Below, one piece after another: positions 53,392 through 61,133 of a stretch of 64,000 nt of DNA. The stretch covers positions 3,219,979-3,283,978 of the forward strand of contig NZ_CP024768.1 of NCBI RefSeq assembly GCF_011395035.1, in the 5' to 3' direction. How positions within the stretch are numbered: the first letter of the stretch is position 1; each line of letters begins with the position of its first letter. The position numbers were made by a program, and so were the translations under genes. Below the pieces are notes generated by a model, which was not told the origin of the DNA, did no database searches, and was given only the letters and a program-made list of their open reading frames with translations. The stretch comes from Pantoea cypripedii. Lineage in GTDB: Bacteria > Pseudomonadota > Gammaproteobacteria > Enterobacterales > Enterobacteriaceae.

Positions 53392-55175
53392 TGGTAGATT
53401 TAGTTATTGATACTGATGAAAGCTGTCTCATTGGTCGAATCGCAAATGTTGATACTGATCGTGCAATTATCATCTCAGAATCATCAGAAATTATACAGGA
53501 GCTTACCGTTTTTGATTTAGTTGCAATTGAAGGTAACACTCCTAGCGAATTTCTTGTTGGCATTATAGAAAAGGTTAAACGCTCGATCGGTGTCCCTCAC
53601 TTTATAGAGGAAGCAGATGATAGTGAAGAGGACACCGAGGACAATGAAAATGATGATCTTCAATCTTATTCAATTGATCATGACATCCTTCAGGTAGCAC
53701 TCATCGGTACATTTTGGGAGATACGCGGTGATAAAAGAAAAGTATTTAAAAGGGGTGCTCAATATTTCCCTAAAGTAGAAAAGAAATCATTCCTCATAAA
53801 AAAAGAGAGCCTTGAGAAATTGATGTCTGCTGTAGACAATGACACTCCAGAAGAGATAAAACTCATACTCGGGAATTATGGTAACACAAACTCAAGAGCA
53901 GTTGCTAATGGTGATAAGCTATTCCAACGACATGCAGCCCTGCTCGGAAGTACAGGCTCAGGTAAAAGCTGGACTGTTGCGTCATTATTAGAGCAAGCTG
54001 CAAAATTAAAATACAACAACATTGTTCTTTTTGACCTTCATGGTGAATATAAAACATTATCAGACCCATACAATCAGTCGTCTAATCCTAGTATTGCTGA
54101 TTACTTCAAAATTGCCAGCCCAGCAAACTTAGATGATCACAATTGCATTTTTGTACCTCATTGGCTATTGAATAAAGAGGAGATGTTGTCTTTATTACTG
54201 GACCGAAGTGACAGTAATGCTCCAAACCAATCAGCAAGATTTATTCACCACGTCAGAGAGTTAAAAAATGAATACATTGAAAAACACGGAATAGAACAAT
54301 TATCAGGCTGTTTAACTGTAGACGCTCCGATACCATACTCTATTGAGGATTTAGTCGAAAGATTAATCTCTGATGATGAGGGAACGAAAGCAGGCGCTGG
54401 CACTAAAGAAATAAAAGGCGACTGGAATGGAAAGCTAACTCGCTTTATAAGCAGACTAAAAACAAAAATAGATGACAAACGAAATTGTTTTCTTTTCTCC
54501 AGTAAACCAGAGCATGATCAATATGATTGGCTGGCTAATTATGCTTGCAATATCCTGAAATCTGACTCAACCACTCACGGCATCAAAATCATTGATTTTT
54601 CGGAGGTTCCTTCCGACATCATGCCTATAGTTATAGGTGTATTGACTAGATTTTTATATAACGTTCAATTCTGGAGAGAAGACAGCGAACGTACACCGAT
54701 AGCATTTGTATGTGATGAAGCACATATCTACCTACCGACTACTGATACTAGTGATGCCGAAACAAAAATATCACTTTCAATCTTCGAGAAAATAGCAAAA
54801 GAAGGAAGGAAATATGGGGTATCTTTATTAGTTGTAAGTCAAAGGCCATCTGATGTTAGTCGTACCATATTAAGTCAATGCAATAATATTATATCTCTCA
54901 GACTAAGTAATTACAGAGATCAACAGGTAGTTAGTCGTCTCATGCCAGATTCATTGAGTTCATTAACATCAATACTACCAATTCTTGATACAGGCGAAGC
55001 AATAGTTTTAGGTGACTCAGTTCTATTACCTTCGAGAATAAAATTGAACGAACCTAAACTTAAGCCTGATAGCGCAACTAGAGCCTTTTGGAACGAATGG
55101 GGAACCATTGAAGCAAAAGAAGATTCTATTACTAATGCAGTTGAGTCTCTCAGAAGACAATCACGTAAGCGGTAA
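53391..55175 (+). CDS. HerA-family hexameric ATPase of a SIR2-HerA anti-phage system
   Basis: 594 residues: N-terminal HAS-barrel-like region (about 1-150) with an acidic stretch near 73-90 (EEADDSEEDTEDNENDD), then an FtsK/HerA RecA-type core with Walker A LLGSTGSGKSWTV (near 186-193), Walker B IAFVCDEAHIYLP (near 437-447), and a late SQRPSDVSRTILSQCNN segment with sensor/arginine-finger residues. It is translationally coupled to the SIR2 gene. No NurA nuclease gene is nearby, which argues for defence rather than archaeal-type end resection. Its 3' end faces the delta gene. Confidence 0.88.
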   Translation: MVDLVIDTDESCLIGRIANVDTDRAIIISESSEIIQELTVFDLVAIEGNTPSEFLVGIIEKVKRSIGVPHFIEEADDSEEDTEDNENDDLQSYSIDHDILQVALIGTFWEIRGDKRKVFKRGAQYFPKVEKKSFLIKKESLEKLMSAVDNDTPEEIKLILGNYGNTNSRAVANGDKLFQRHAALLGSTGSGKSWTVASLLEQAAKLKYNNIVLFDLHGEYKTLSDPYNQSSNPSIADYFKIASPANLDDHNCIFVPHWLLNKEEMLSLLLDRSDSNAPNQSARFIHHVRELKNEYIEKHGIEQLSGCLTVDAPIPYSIEDLVERLISDDEGTKAGAGTKEIKGDWNGKLTRFISRLKTKIDDKRNCFLFSSKPEHDQYDWLANYACNILKSDSTTHGIKIIDFSEVPSDIMPIVIGVLTRFLYNVQFWREDSERTPIAFVCDEAHIYLPTTDTSDAETKISLSIFEKIAKEGRKYGVSLLVVSQRPSDVSRTILSQCNNIISLRLSNYRDQQVVSRLMPDSLSSLTSILPILDTGEAIVLGDSVLLPSRIKLNEPKLKPDSATRAFWNEWGTIEAKEDSITNAVESLRRQSRKR

Positions 55176-55284
55176 ATCGTTGATTAAATATCGGCAGCGC
55201 GCAATGCTATCCCCGCCACGCCTGCCCGCTTTATGCATCGCTTTTCATGCAGACGCATGATGCGGACCGGGCCGCGCCCGGTAT

Positions 55285-55350
55285 GACCTGAACGGGGGAA
55301 AGCAGTGCATGATTTTGCATGCAGATTCATGCACGCTATGCATGCACTGC
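55285..55350. other. Possible cos site of the satellite
   Basis: GGGGGAAAGCAGTGC (55294-55308) resembles the GGGGAAAGCACTGC segment of the P2/P4 cos region as I remember it. It lies inside a dyad GCAGTGCATG (55302-55311) / CATGCACTGC (55341-55350) with several TGCATG copies. P4 prophage order predicts cos here, between the int-side cargo and psu/delta. The 266-base gap (55176-55441) otherwise holds only the delta terminator. Confidence 0.5.
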
Positions 55351-55405
55351 TCTTTACAAAGCGGCTGGCCAGAAAAAGGGCTTCAGAAAGACAAATGACA
55401 GACAT

Positions 55406-55432
55406 AAAAAAGCCGCTGGTCGGGCAGCGGCT
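55406..55432 (-). terminator. Terminator after the delta gene
   Basis: AGCCGCTG/CAGCGGCT stem with a six-base loop (55411-55432), then TTTTT on the minus strand. It ends the sid-delta operon. Confidence 0.88.
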
Positions 55433-55441
55433 GTGCTGGGG

Positions 55442-55693
55442 TTAATGAACCTGGCGGAATGCAGAACCGTAACGGCCCAGCGTCTGGCGTTCCTTTACCG
55501 GTTCCGGTGGCGCTGCCGGTTCTTTTTCCGGCTGTGGCGGTGCGGTGATGACCTTTGTGATGCTTTCATTTGTCTTGAAGGTGCAGGAACAGTCCAGGTT
55601 AGTGCACTGGTGATAACGCTCTTTCACCTGTTCGGACATGTAACGGCTCGATTTGGTGTGTGCCGCACTTTTACAGTAGGGACAGTGCATCAT
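55442..55693 (-). CDS. Ogr/Delta-type zinc-finger activator of late transcription
   Basis: 83-residue protein with the Ogr/Delta finger: CPYCKSAAHTKSSRYMSEQVKERYHQCTNLDCSCTFKTNES (four metal-binding cysteines CxxC..CxxxxC, residues 4-34). Family members activate P2 and P4 late promoters through the RNA polymerase alpha subunit. P4 Delta is a tandem fusion of about twice this size; here one finger unit with a proline-rich tail is present, as in P2 Ogr. Overlaps the sid-like stop by four bases. Confidence 0.92.
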   Translation of the reverse strand: MMHCPYCKSAAHTKSSRYMSEQVKERYHQCTNLDCSCTFKTNESITKVITAPPQPEKEPAAPPEPVKERQTLGRYGSAFRQVH

Positions 55694-56406
55694 TTCTGGC
55701 TGCCCTCCTGCAATGCCGCACGTTGCTGCTGCAATGTTGTTACAAACTTCATCCGGTAAATGGCGTTGTTATACAGCTTCATATCAATCCCTGTCAGCGC
55801 CGGACGATGCAGGCCGATATTCTCCAGCAGAGGCGCCTCTTTCAGTACGCTGTCCGGCAGAGCCGCCGCTGCCCGGGTCAGCGCTTCACCGACCAGACCG
55901 GCCACGTCCTTAATCCGGTCCCGGTCATCACCGGCAAACGTCGGGGAAAGTTCTTCACGACGGAGACGCAGCTTAATGGCCCACAGCAGTGACGGACTCA
56001 CGTTACGCAGGGCTGACTGCCAGTGAGCATCCGAAAATCCGGTAAACGCCTCGCGATGTGAGTTCACGTACTCTGAAGCGCTGCCGCAGCATTTCAGCAT
56101 CGCCTCCTGCTTATCCAGCGCCAGCTCTTTGAGCAGCCCGCCGAACTCATCAGCAAGCTCGCGGCTGGCGATGCGCTGAGAATGTTCGGCGCGCAGCTCG
56201 TCAGTGAGATTGCCGCGCAGGTTACGGAAGCGCGTGCGCCAGTTGCTCTCGGCCTCTTTCCCGGCCTCAATGGCCGCCTGCTGCTCTTTCTCACAGCGGG
56301 CGATATCGGCGCAGATGCCGTTATACCGCTTCATTCTTTCCGTATGTTCAGCGCGGGCTTTCTCAAAGCGCACCAGTGAGGCAGGTTTCTGTTCCGGGGT
56401 GGTCAT
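55690..56406 (-). CDS. Sid-like capsid size determination protein
   Basis: 238-residue mostly helical protein resembling P4 Sid (gp3). The best match is SNWRTRFRNLRGNLTDELRAEHSQRIASRELADEF near 53-88, matching WRTAFRAAGGVLSDELKQRHIERVARRELVQEY in P4. Sid forms an external scaffold that makes the helper's capsid small (T=4), so the satellite genome is packaged and the helper's is not. Long helices and coiled coil in the first 100 residues fit. Coupled to the delta gene by four bases; together they are the late operon. Confidence 0.75.
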   Translation of the reverse strand: MTTPEQKPASLVRFEKARAEHTERMKRYNGICADIARCEKEQQAAIEAGKEAESNWRTRFRNLRGNLTDELRAEHSQRIASRELADEFGGLLKELALDKQEAMLKCCGSASEYVNSHREAFTGFSDAHWQSALRNVSPSLLWAIKLRLRREELSPTFAGDDRDRIKDVAGLVGEALTRAAAALPDSVLKEAPLLENIGLHRPALTGIDMKLYNNAIYRMKFVTTLQQQRAALQEGSQK

Positions 56407-56915
56407 GGTGGTCTCTCATCGTCTGTAAAGGATGAGGCCATTCTGTCGTGTACCACAGGACAGCGCATTTCATTGCTTTCCGCCTGTCGATGAGCAGACA
56501 AAGGCAGAGCCGGTGCGGGATGACCTCTTAACAGATTATATTTCTTATATAACTGTTCACTGGTATTCACTGAGATAAAAAAGATAATAAATACAGCAAG
56601 TAAAGCAGTGAACACTTTAAACTGAAGTCTTCACTGAGTATTCACCAGTGTTCACTTCTCAGAAATCCAGCCTTTTTCTGGCGAGCCTTTATTCATTGTT
56701 TTTATCTATTAATAATCAAAGAATGATTACTTAAAATAATATAAAGAGAACAGGATGCAACTCAGTGCAACACACTGCATTAAATCTCATGAATGGGTAT
56801 TTTTTGTACTAAGCAGGGCTATTGCCACGCTTAAAAATATCGACAAAATAGGGGGTTACCTGTAGACACCACCGTAACCGGACAGCTCCGGCCGGACTCA
56901 TAATGAGGTAACACC
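56407..56915. other. Regulatory and possible replication-origin region between sid and alpA
   Basis: 509 bases with no convincing gene. It holds iterons at 56553-56658, a dyad CTGTC/GACAG at 56445-56465 near the sid start that could be a Delta/Ogr-type site, an AT-rich stretch with TATAAAG near 56740, and TGCA-rich repeats (56757-56780: TGCAACTCAGTGCA and CACTGCA) that may be the Vis/AlpA operator. alpA starts at 56916. Confidence 0.5.
56553..56658. repeat. Origin-like iterons (TGTTCACT / AGTGAACA family)
   Basis: Copies in both directions: CTGTTCACTGG near 56553, TATTCACTGAG near 56564, AGTGAACACT at 56607-56616, TCTTCACTGAG near 56628, TATTCACCAGT near 56639, TGTTCACTT near 56649. P4 alpha protein binds type I iterons of this kind (TGTTCACC) at ori and crr. 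Position upstream of vis matches P4 ori. Confidence 0.7.
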
Positions 56916-57173
56916 ATGCACGCAGTTTCATCCGTACCGGCCCCCGCCGCTCCCGTATTCCGCGATGCCGTTTTCCCGCGCGACCGCTTCATGCGCCTGC
57001 CGGAAGTCATCAGCACCTGCGGCCTGTCACGCTCGACCATTTACGACTTAATCAGCCGGGAGCAGTTCCCGTCGCAGATTTCCCTCGGCGGTAAAAACGT
57101 CGCCTGGCTGGCGTCAGAGATTGACAGCTGGATGCAGGCCCGCATCGCGCAGCGCGCCAGAGGTGCAGCATGA
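56916..57173 (+). CDS. AlpA-family regulator (P4 Vis-like)
   Basis: 85-residue AlpA/MerR-like winged helix-turn-helix: FMRLPEVISTCGLSRSTIYDLISREQFPSQISLGGKNVAWLASEIDSWMQARI (about 25-77) is the complete AlpA domain. P4 Vis is an excisionase that also represses late promoters. It starts the rightward early operon; the next gene overlaps its stop (ATGA). It may bind the TGCA-rich repeats just upstream or the GGTACACG att repeats. Confidence 0.9.
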   Translation: MHAVSSVPAPAAPVFRDAVFPRDRFMRLPEVISTCGLSRSTIYDLISREQFPSQISLGGKNVAWLASEIDSWMQARIAQRARGAA

Positions 57174-57418
57174 TTACGCTGAATTTCGGCACAAAAACCT
57201 TTCCCCTCACCCGCGAAGAAGCCGCCTTTGTCGCGGAAAGCCTGACGGCAGCGGTCAGCGGCAAACCCGCCACGGCCCCGGCTTTTACCGGCGGGATGCA
57301 CGGCCATATCTCCGTGCTGAGTCAGAAAGCGAAGCCTGAAAAGCAGAAAGTAAAGAAAGAGGACGGGGAATTCCGATCAAATCCGCCGCAATCCGATCAC
57401 GTCCTGACCGATTGCTGA
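57170..57418 (+). CDS. Small satellite protein of unknown function
   Basis: 82 residues, no family recognised. N-terminal half MITLNFGTKTFPLTREEAAFVAESLTAAVSGKP looks folded and recurs in P4-like elements by my recollection; the C-terminal third is lysine- and glutamate-rich (KAKPEKQKVKKEDGE) and probably disordered. Overlaps alpA by four bases, so it is co-translated with it. Confidence 0.65.
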   Translation: MITLNFGTKTFPLTREEAAFVAESLTAAVSGKPATAPAFTGGMHGHISVLSQKAKPEKQKVKKEDGEFRSNPPQSDHVLTDC

Positions 57419-57431
57419 GGAAAACGCCCCG

Positions 57432-57959
57432 ATGTGTGAAAAAAGGCTTTTCTCTGGCAAGCGGTCGTTATACAGTTTTTGTGCTGTCGCAAAATCGGCA
57501 GCCGGGCGTGGAAACCCGTGTAAAACTATGGCGACACCAGACGCGCCTTGCGTCTTTTTTTGTGTCTGTGCCTATGCGCACCTCTCATTTACGCTGCGGT
57601 TCCTAAACCTCAGTGATATCCGAGTAATGGTGGCTCAGGCGGGGCAGCCTTCGGGCTGGCCGGTTCCCATAGTTACCGGTATTTCCACCCCCGTCTGGGC
57701 TACCACCAGTGAGCGTGGAAACTCCGGTGGTAGCTGTAACCAGCTAACTATGGAGATTGTCCTCATGACAACGGCCCTTACTGCCGCTCACCCTGAATTC
57801 ACCTTTATTTTTGCCGCCGTGCGCCGCACCGATGCCGCCGCACGTCCCTGTATGCTGCGTGCCGTGGCAGGCGATGAGCGCAGCGCCCGCGCCAGCCTCG
57901 CCCGCGATTACGTCCTGTCCTTTGCCGGTCGACTGCCGGTCAGGGCGGTGGCGGCATGA
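57432..57959 (+). CDS. Ash/Icd-like satellite protein (host cell division inhibitor-like C-terminus)
   Basis: The frame covers 175 codons. Residues 40-105 resemble the phage 'Ash' family (VMVAQAGQPSGWPVPIV and GISTPVWATTSERGNSGGS), and the last 64 (MTTALTAAHPEFTFIFAAVRRTDAAARPC...) the Icd-like proteins of P4-type satellites, which block cell division when overproduced. The Ash part overlaps a structured RNA (57665-57755) that looks like the P4 CI immunity RNA, so it may be translated little or not at all; a better start for the Icd-like protein is ATG at 57765, with GGAG ten bases upstream. Its stop overlaps the next start. Confidence 0.65.
   Translation: MCEKRLFSGKRSLYSFCAVAKSAAGRGNPCKTMATPDAPCVFFCVCAYAHLSFTLRFLNLSDIRVMVAQAGQPSGWPVPIVTGISTPVWATTSERGNSGGSCNQLTMEIVLMTTALTAAHPEFTFIFAAVRRTDAAARPCMLRAVAGDERSARASLARDYVLSFAGRLPVRAVAA
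57665..57755 (+). ncRNA. CI-like immunity RNA of the satellite
   Basis: Two nested perfect stems: CCATAGTTA (57667-57675) with TAACTATGG (57745-57753), and GCTACCACC (57699-57707) with GGTGGTAGC (57726-57734). Position, early in the alpha operon and upstream of the Icd-like gene, is that of the P4 cI RNA, which pairs with target sequences in its own leader and causes early termination, keeping the prophage silent. Ends are approximate. Confidence 0.65.
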
Positions 57960-58222
57960 ACACCCTTTCTCAACACCTGAATAACCATGACACCTACCCC
58001 ATTCCCCACGCTGACTACCTGCGCCTGCTGCACGCGCACACGGTCGGCGTGACCGTGCTCGATATGTTCGACTCGGTGAACTGCCTGAGCGCGCGCGGCT
58101 GCGTGCCGGACGGCGCGGCGCTGGCCTCGGTCGTCGCCCTGCTCACCGACCAGCTCGGTAAAGTCGTTGAAACCTGTGAATCCCGCATGTTAGCCACGGA
58201 GGCCCGCCATGATGACCGTTAA
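57956..58222 (+). CDS. Small P4-type satellite protein, unknown function
   Basis: 88 residues (MNTLSQHLNNHDTYPIPHADYLRLLHAHTVGV...), helical, no catalytic motif or family I can name. It overlaps the previous stop and the next start by short stretches, in the compact early operon leading to the alpha gene, where P4 also has small genes of unknown role. Confidence 0.7.
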   Translation: MNTLSQHLNNHDTYPIPHADYLRLLHAHTVGVTVLDMFDSVNCLSARGCVPDGAALASVVALLTDQLGKVVETCESRMLATEARHDDR

Positions 58223-58550
58223 TCACTCCTGCCTGCCCGTTGAGGTACGCACCGCCGTTTACCGCCGCGCGCTGGCGCAGGGCTATCTGAATGCCTGCAA
58301 AAGCCTCGGCATCACCGTGTCCGCCACGCTCGATGAGTTGCAGATGACCATTGCCCTTGAGCTGGAGGGCTTCTATGTGCGCCGTCACGGCCCCGATGCG
58401 GGCATGGAGATGGCCTGCACCATGCTGGGCGATATGGTCGAGCCTGACCTGCTCACCGCGCCGCCGCGCCTGACGAAGCTCGGCGTCACCATGATGGATG
58501 AGCTGTTCCGCAGCCAGCTTGCGGCCGCCTGCCGCACCACGCTGCACTGA
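58209..58550 (+). CDS. Small P4-type satellite protein, possibly DUF5375-like
   Basis: 113 residues. The pattern LPVEVRTAVYRRALAQGYLNACKSLG, then LELEGFYVRRHGPDAGMEMACTMLGDMVEPDLLTAPPRLTKLGVTMMDEL, recalls a small helical protein found next to alpha in P4-like elements (perhaps DUF5375; not certain). Starts inside the previous gene by 14 bases and ends 13 bases before the alpha start. Function unknown; gene context suggests replication or copy control. Confidence 0.7.
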   Translation: MMTVNHSCLPVEVRTAVYRRALAQGYLNACKSLGITVSATLDELQMTIALELEGFYVRRHGPDAGMEMACTMLGDMVEPDLLTAPPRLTKLGVTMMDELFRSQLAAACRTTLH

Positions 58551-58563
58551 GGAGGACGCGCAC

Positions 58564-60879
58564 ATGAAACATATCGTCTCTGACACCGTAAAGGCGGCCA
58601 CCGGACTGTGGCCGCAGTTGCTGCCCGCCCTCGGCATCAGCGTGCACGCCGGGGGGCGGCACGGAGCCTGCCCGGTCTGTGGCGGTAAAGACCGCTTCCG
58701 CTTTGACAATCAGGGCGGGCGCGGAACCTGGCTGTGTAACCAGTGCGGGGCCGGTGACGGCCTGAATCTGGTGGAAAAGGCGCTTGACGTCACTGCTAAA
58801 GAGGCCGCCGTGAAGGTGGCCGGGATGCTCGGCAGGCTGCCGGAATCGGCCCCGGTTATGACTGATGACGCCGCAGACAGAACCCGCGCGCAGGCAGACG
58901 CCGCCGCACGGGCGCAGGCGCTTATCGCTGCCGCCGTCAGCCGCACGGACAACGCCTACCTTTCATCGAAAGGGCTGCACGGCACGCAGTCGCTGACGCT
59001 TGCTGATGCGCTGCGCTGTGGCGGCATCCGCTTTGCCGCCGGGGATGTGCTCATCCCCCTGACCGGTGAAGACGGCACGCCCGTTAACGTGCAACTCATC
59101 AGCGCCGCAGGTGACAAGCGCACCCTGCCCGGCGGACAGGTGAAAGGCACGTACTGGCTGGCTGGTGAGCCGGACGGCAAAACGCTGTGGCTCACAGAGG
59201 GTTACGCCACCGGCCTGACCGTGCACCGGCTGACCGGGCAGGCGGTTTACGTGGCGCTGAGCGCCAACAACCTGCCCGCGCTGGCGAAGCGGCTGCGTGA
59301 GTCACATCCTGATGCGATGATGCTGATTGCCGCCGACCATGACGACAACGGCACCGGCCAGTTAAAGGCAGAGGAAGCGGCCAGAGCCTGTGGCGGCAAA
59401 ACCGCCCTGCCGCCGGTGACGGGTGACTGGAACGACGTGTGGCAGGCGCAGGGCGACATCGCCACCCAGGCGCAGCTCACCGCCTTCTCGCAGCCGCAGC
59501 CGCTCAGCCCGTTTGAATCCGTCAGCGAGGCCGACCTGAAGGCCATGAGCGCCAGCCAGAAGGCGGAGCTGCTGGTCGCCCACTACGGGCAGGCGCTGGC
59601 CGTGCCGCCGGTCGGGGAGGAAATCTGCCGCTATGAGAGCGGCGCATGGCAGGTGATGGAGGCAAAGACGCTGCGCCGGGAAATCGCCGCGCTGTTTCAG
59701 AAGGTGCGCGCGCCGTTCTCGGCCGCCGGTATCGGCAGCGTGCTCGACACGCTCAAGCTGATGGTGCCGCAGATGGGGGAACCGTCCCGCCGCCTGATTG
59801 GCTTCCGTAACGGCGTGTTTGATACCGCCACCGGCACGTTCAGCCCGCACCGCCGTGAGCACTGGCTGCGCACGGTGAACAGCGTGGACTACACCGCGCC
59901 GCGTCCGGGTGAAAACCTCGCAGACCACGCCCCGGCATTCTGGCGCTGGTTGACGCGGGCCGCCGGACACAGTCACGACAAGCAGGAGCGTATCCTCGCG
60001 GCGTTATTTATGGTGCTGGCAAACCGCTATGACTGGCAGATGTTTCTTGAGGTCACCGGCCCCGGCGGCAGCGGAAAAAGCGTGATGGCCTCCATTGCCA
60101 CGATGCTGGCCGGAAAAGACAACACCACATCCGCCACCATCGACACGCTGGAATCCTCACGCGAGCGCGCCAGCGTGGTGGGCTTCTCGCTGATTATCCT
60201 GCCTGACCAGGAGAAATGGAGCGGCGACGGCGCGGGCATCAAGGCGATTACCGGCGGCGATGCGGTGGCAATCGACCCGAAATACCGTGACGCCTACTCG
60301 GCACACATCCCGGCGGTGATTCTGGCGGTGAACAACAACCCGATGCGCTTCAGCGACCGCAGCGGCGGCGTGTCGCGCCGCCGGGTAATCCTGACGTTCC
60401 CGGAAGTGATACCGGCAAAGGAGCGTGACCCGCAGTTGCTGGACAAAATCAGCACCGAGCTGGCCGTTATCGTGCGCCACCTGATGCAGCGCTTCAGTCA
60501 GCCGGAGGAGGCCCGCGCGCTGTTACAGGCGCAGCAGACATCCGGTGAGGCGCTGGAGATTAAACGCCAGGCTGACCCGCTGGTCGATTTCTGTGCCTAC
60601 CTGATGCCGATAAGTACCGCGACCGGCCTGTTTATGGGTAACGCCAATATCCGACCGCTGAATCCGAAACGCTACCTCTATCATGCCTACCTGTCGTTTA
60701 TGGAGTCGCGCGGCCATCAGCACCCGCTGAGCCTGACGGCGTTCGGCCAGGCGGTGCCGCAGACGCTGAAGGAGTATGAGCGCATCCTGCTGAAACGCAG
60801 GACGAATAACGGCGTCCAGACCAACCTCACGCTGCATGAGGACAGTGAGGCCGACTGGCTGCCCGCGTGCAGTCAGTAA
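58564..60879 (+). CDS. P4 alpha-type primase-helicase-origin binding protein
   Basis: 771 residues (P4 alpha 777). Order: zinc finger CPVCGGKDRFRF..WLCNQCGAG (residues 39-63), TOPRIM primase about 180-300 (LWLTEGYATGLTVH near 222 and MLIAADHDDNGTG near 262), SF3 helicase with Walker A TGPGGSGKSVMAS near 499 and IILPDQEKWSG near 541, and a C-terminal domain (about 660-771) that binds iterons in P4. ATG at 58564 follows GAGGAGG closely. It makes the satellite replicate on its own. A terminator follows. Confidence 0.95.
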   Translation: MKHIVSDTVKAATGLWPQLLPALGISVHAGGRHGACPVCGGKDRFRFDNQGGRGTWLCNQCGAGDGLNLVEKALDVTAKEAAVKVAGMLGRLPESAPVMTDDAADRTRAQADAAARAQALIAAAVSRTDNAYLSSKGLHGTQSLTLADALRCGGIRFAAGDVLIPLTGEDGTPVNVQLISAAGDKRTLPGGQVKGTYWLAGEPDGKTLWLTEGYATGLTVHRLTGQAVYVALSANNLPALAKRLRESHPDAMMLIAADHDDNGTGQLKAEEAARACGGKTALPPVTGDWNDVWQAQGDIATQAQLTAFSQPQPLSPFESVSEADLKAMSASQKAELLVAHYGQALAVPPVGEEICRYESGAWQVMEAKTLRREIAALFQKVRAPFSAAGIGSVLDTLKLMVPQMGEPSRRLIGFRNGVFDTATGTFSPHRREHWLRTVNSVDYTAPRPGENLADHAPAFWRWLTRAAGHSHDKQERILAALFMVLANRYDWQMFLEVTGPGGSGKSVMASIATMLAGKDNTTSATIDTLESSRERASVVGFSLIILPDQEKWSGDGAGIKAITGGDAVAIDPKYRDAYSAHIPAVILAVNNNPMRFSDRSGGVSRRRVILTFPEVIPAKERDPQLLDKISTELAVIVRHLMQRFSQPEEARALLQAQQTSGEALEIKRQADPLVDFCAYLMPISTATGLFMGNANIRPLNPKRYLYHAYLSFMESRGHQHPLSLTAFGQAVPQTLKEYERILLKRRTNNGVQTNLTLHEDSEADWLPACSQ

Positions 60880-60894
60880 CCCCCGCAGCAAACG

Positions 60895-60917
60895 AACCGG
60901 CTCAGGCCGGTTTTTTT
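60895..60917 (+). terminator. Terminator of the alpha operon
   Basis: AACCGGC/GCCGGTT stem with a TCAG loop, then a run of seven T; directly after the alpha stop. Confidence 0.9.
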
Positions 60918-60929
60918 ACGTTTCAGCCC

Positions 60930-60943
60930 GGAGTGATCACTCC
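60930..60943. repeat. 14-base perfect palindrome GGAGTGATCACTCC
   Basis: Lies between the alpha terminator and the crr-like iterons. A protein-binding site or part of the replication control region; no other copy was noticed in the window. Confidence 0.5.
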
Positions 60944-60948
60944 ATATG

Positions 60949-61038
60949 AACACAAGTGTACACGCAGCCCTTAACCCCTCACTGCATAACCAACTGATTT
61001 AAAATGATTAAAATCAAAAGTGAACAGTGTGAACACTT
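60949..61038. repeat. crr-like iterons downstream of alpha
   Basis: AGTGAACAGT (61019-61028) and TGTGAACACTT (61028-61038) are the same iteron family as at 56553-56658, with a looser TGAACACAAGTGTACAC near 60948. In P4, crr lies just downstream of alpha and is needed in cis for replication together with ori. It has fewer copies here than in P4. Confidence 0.65.
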
Positions 61039-61133
61039 TTTACTAAAATCATTTCTGGCTCTGAAATGATTGGTCATGTCAGAAAAAAGGTTAGAATCGA
61101 CCTGTTTATCTTTTAAACACATGAGGTTGCATT

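Noticed and set aside
56445..56465. CTGTC/GACAG dyad as the Delta-activated sid promoter site
   Set aside because: It is too close to the sid start to sit at -55 of a promoter, so I mention it only as a possible site within the gap.
56403..56615. 70-codon minus-strand frame starting MFTALLAVFIIFF in the sid-alpA gap
   Set aside because: It runs over the iterons and the sid upstream region; the hydrophobic start comes from AT-rich DNA and no family or ribosome binding site is seen.
59362..59976. 204-codon frame antisense to the alpha gene (also 58143-58709)
   Set aside because: Shadow of the alpha and small early genes; composition is arginine- and histidine-rich as expected for an opposite frame of GC-rich sequence.
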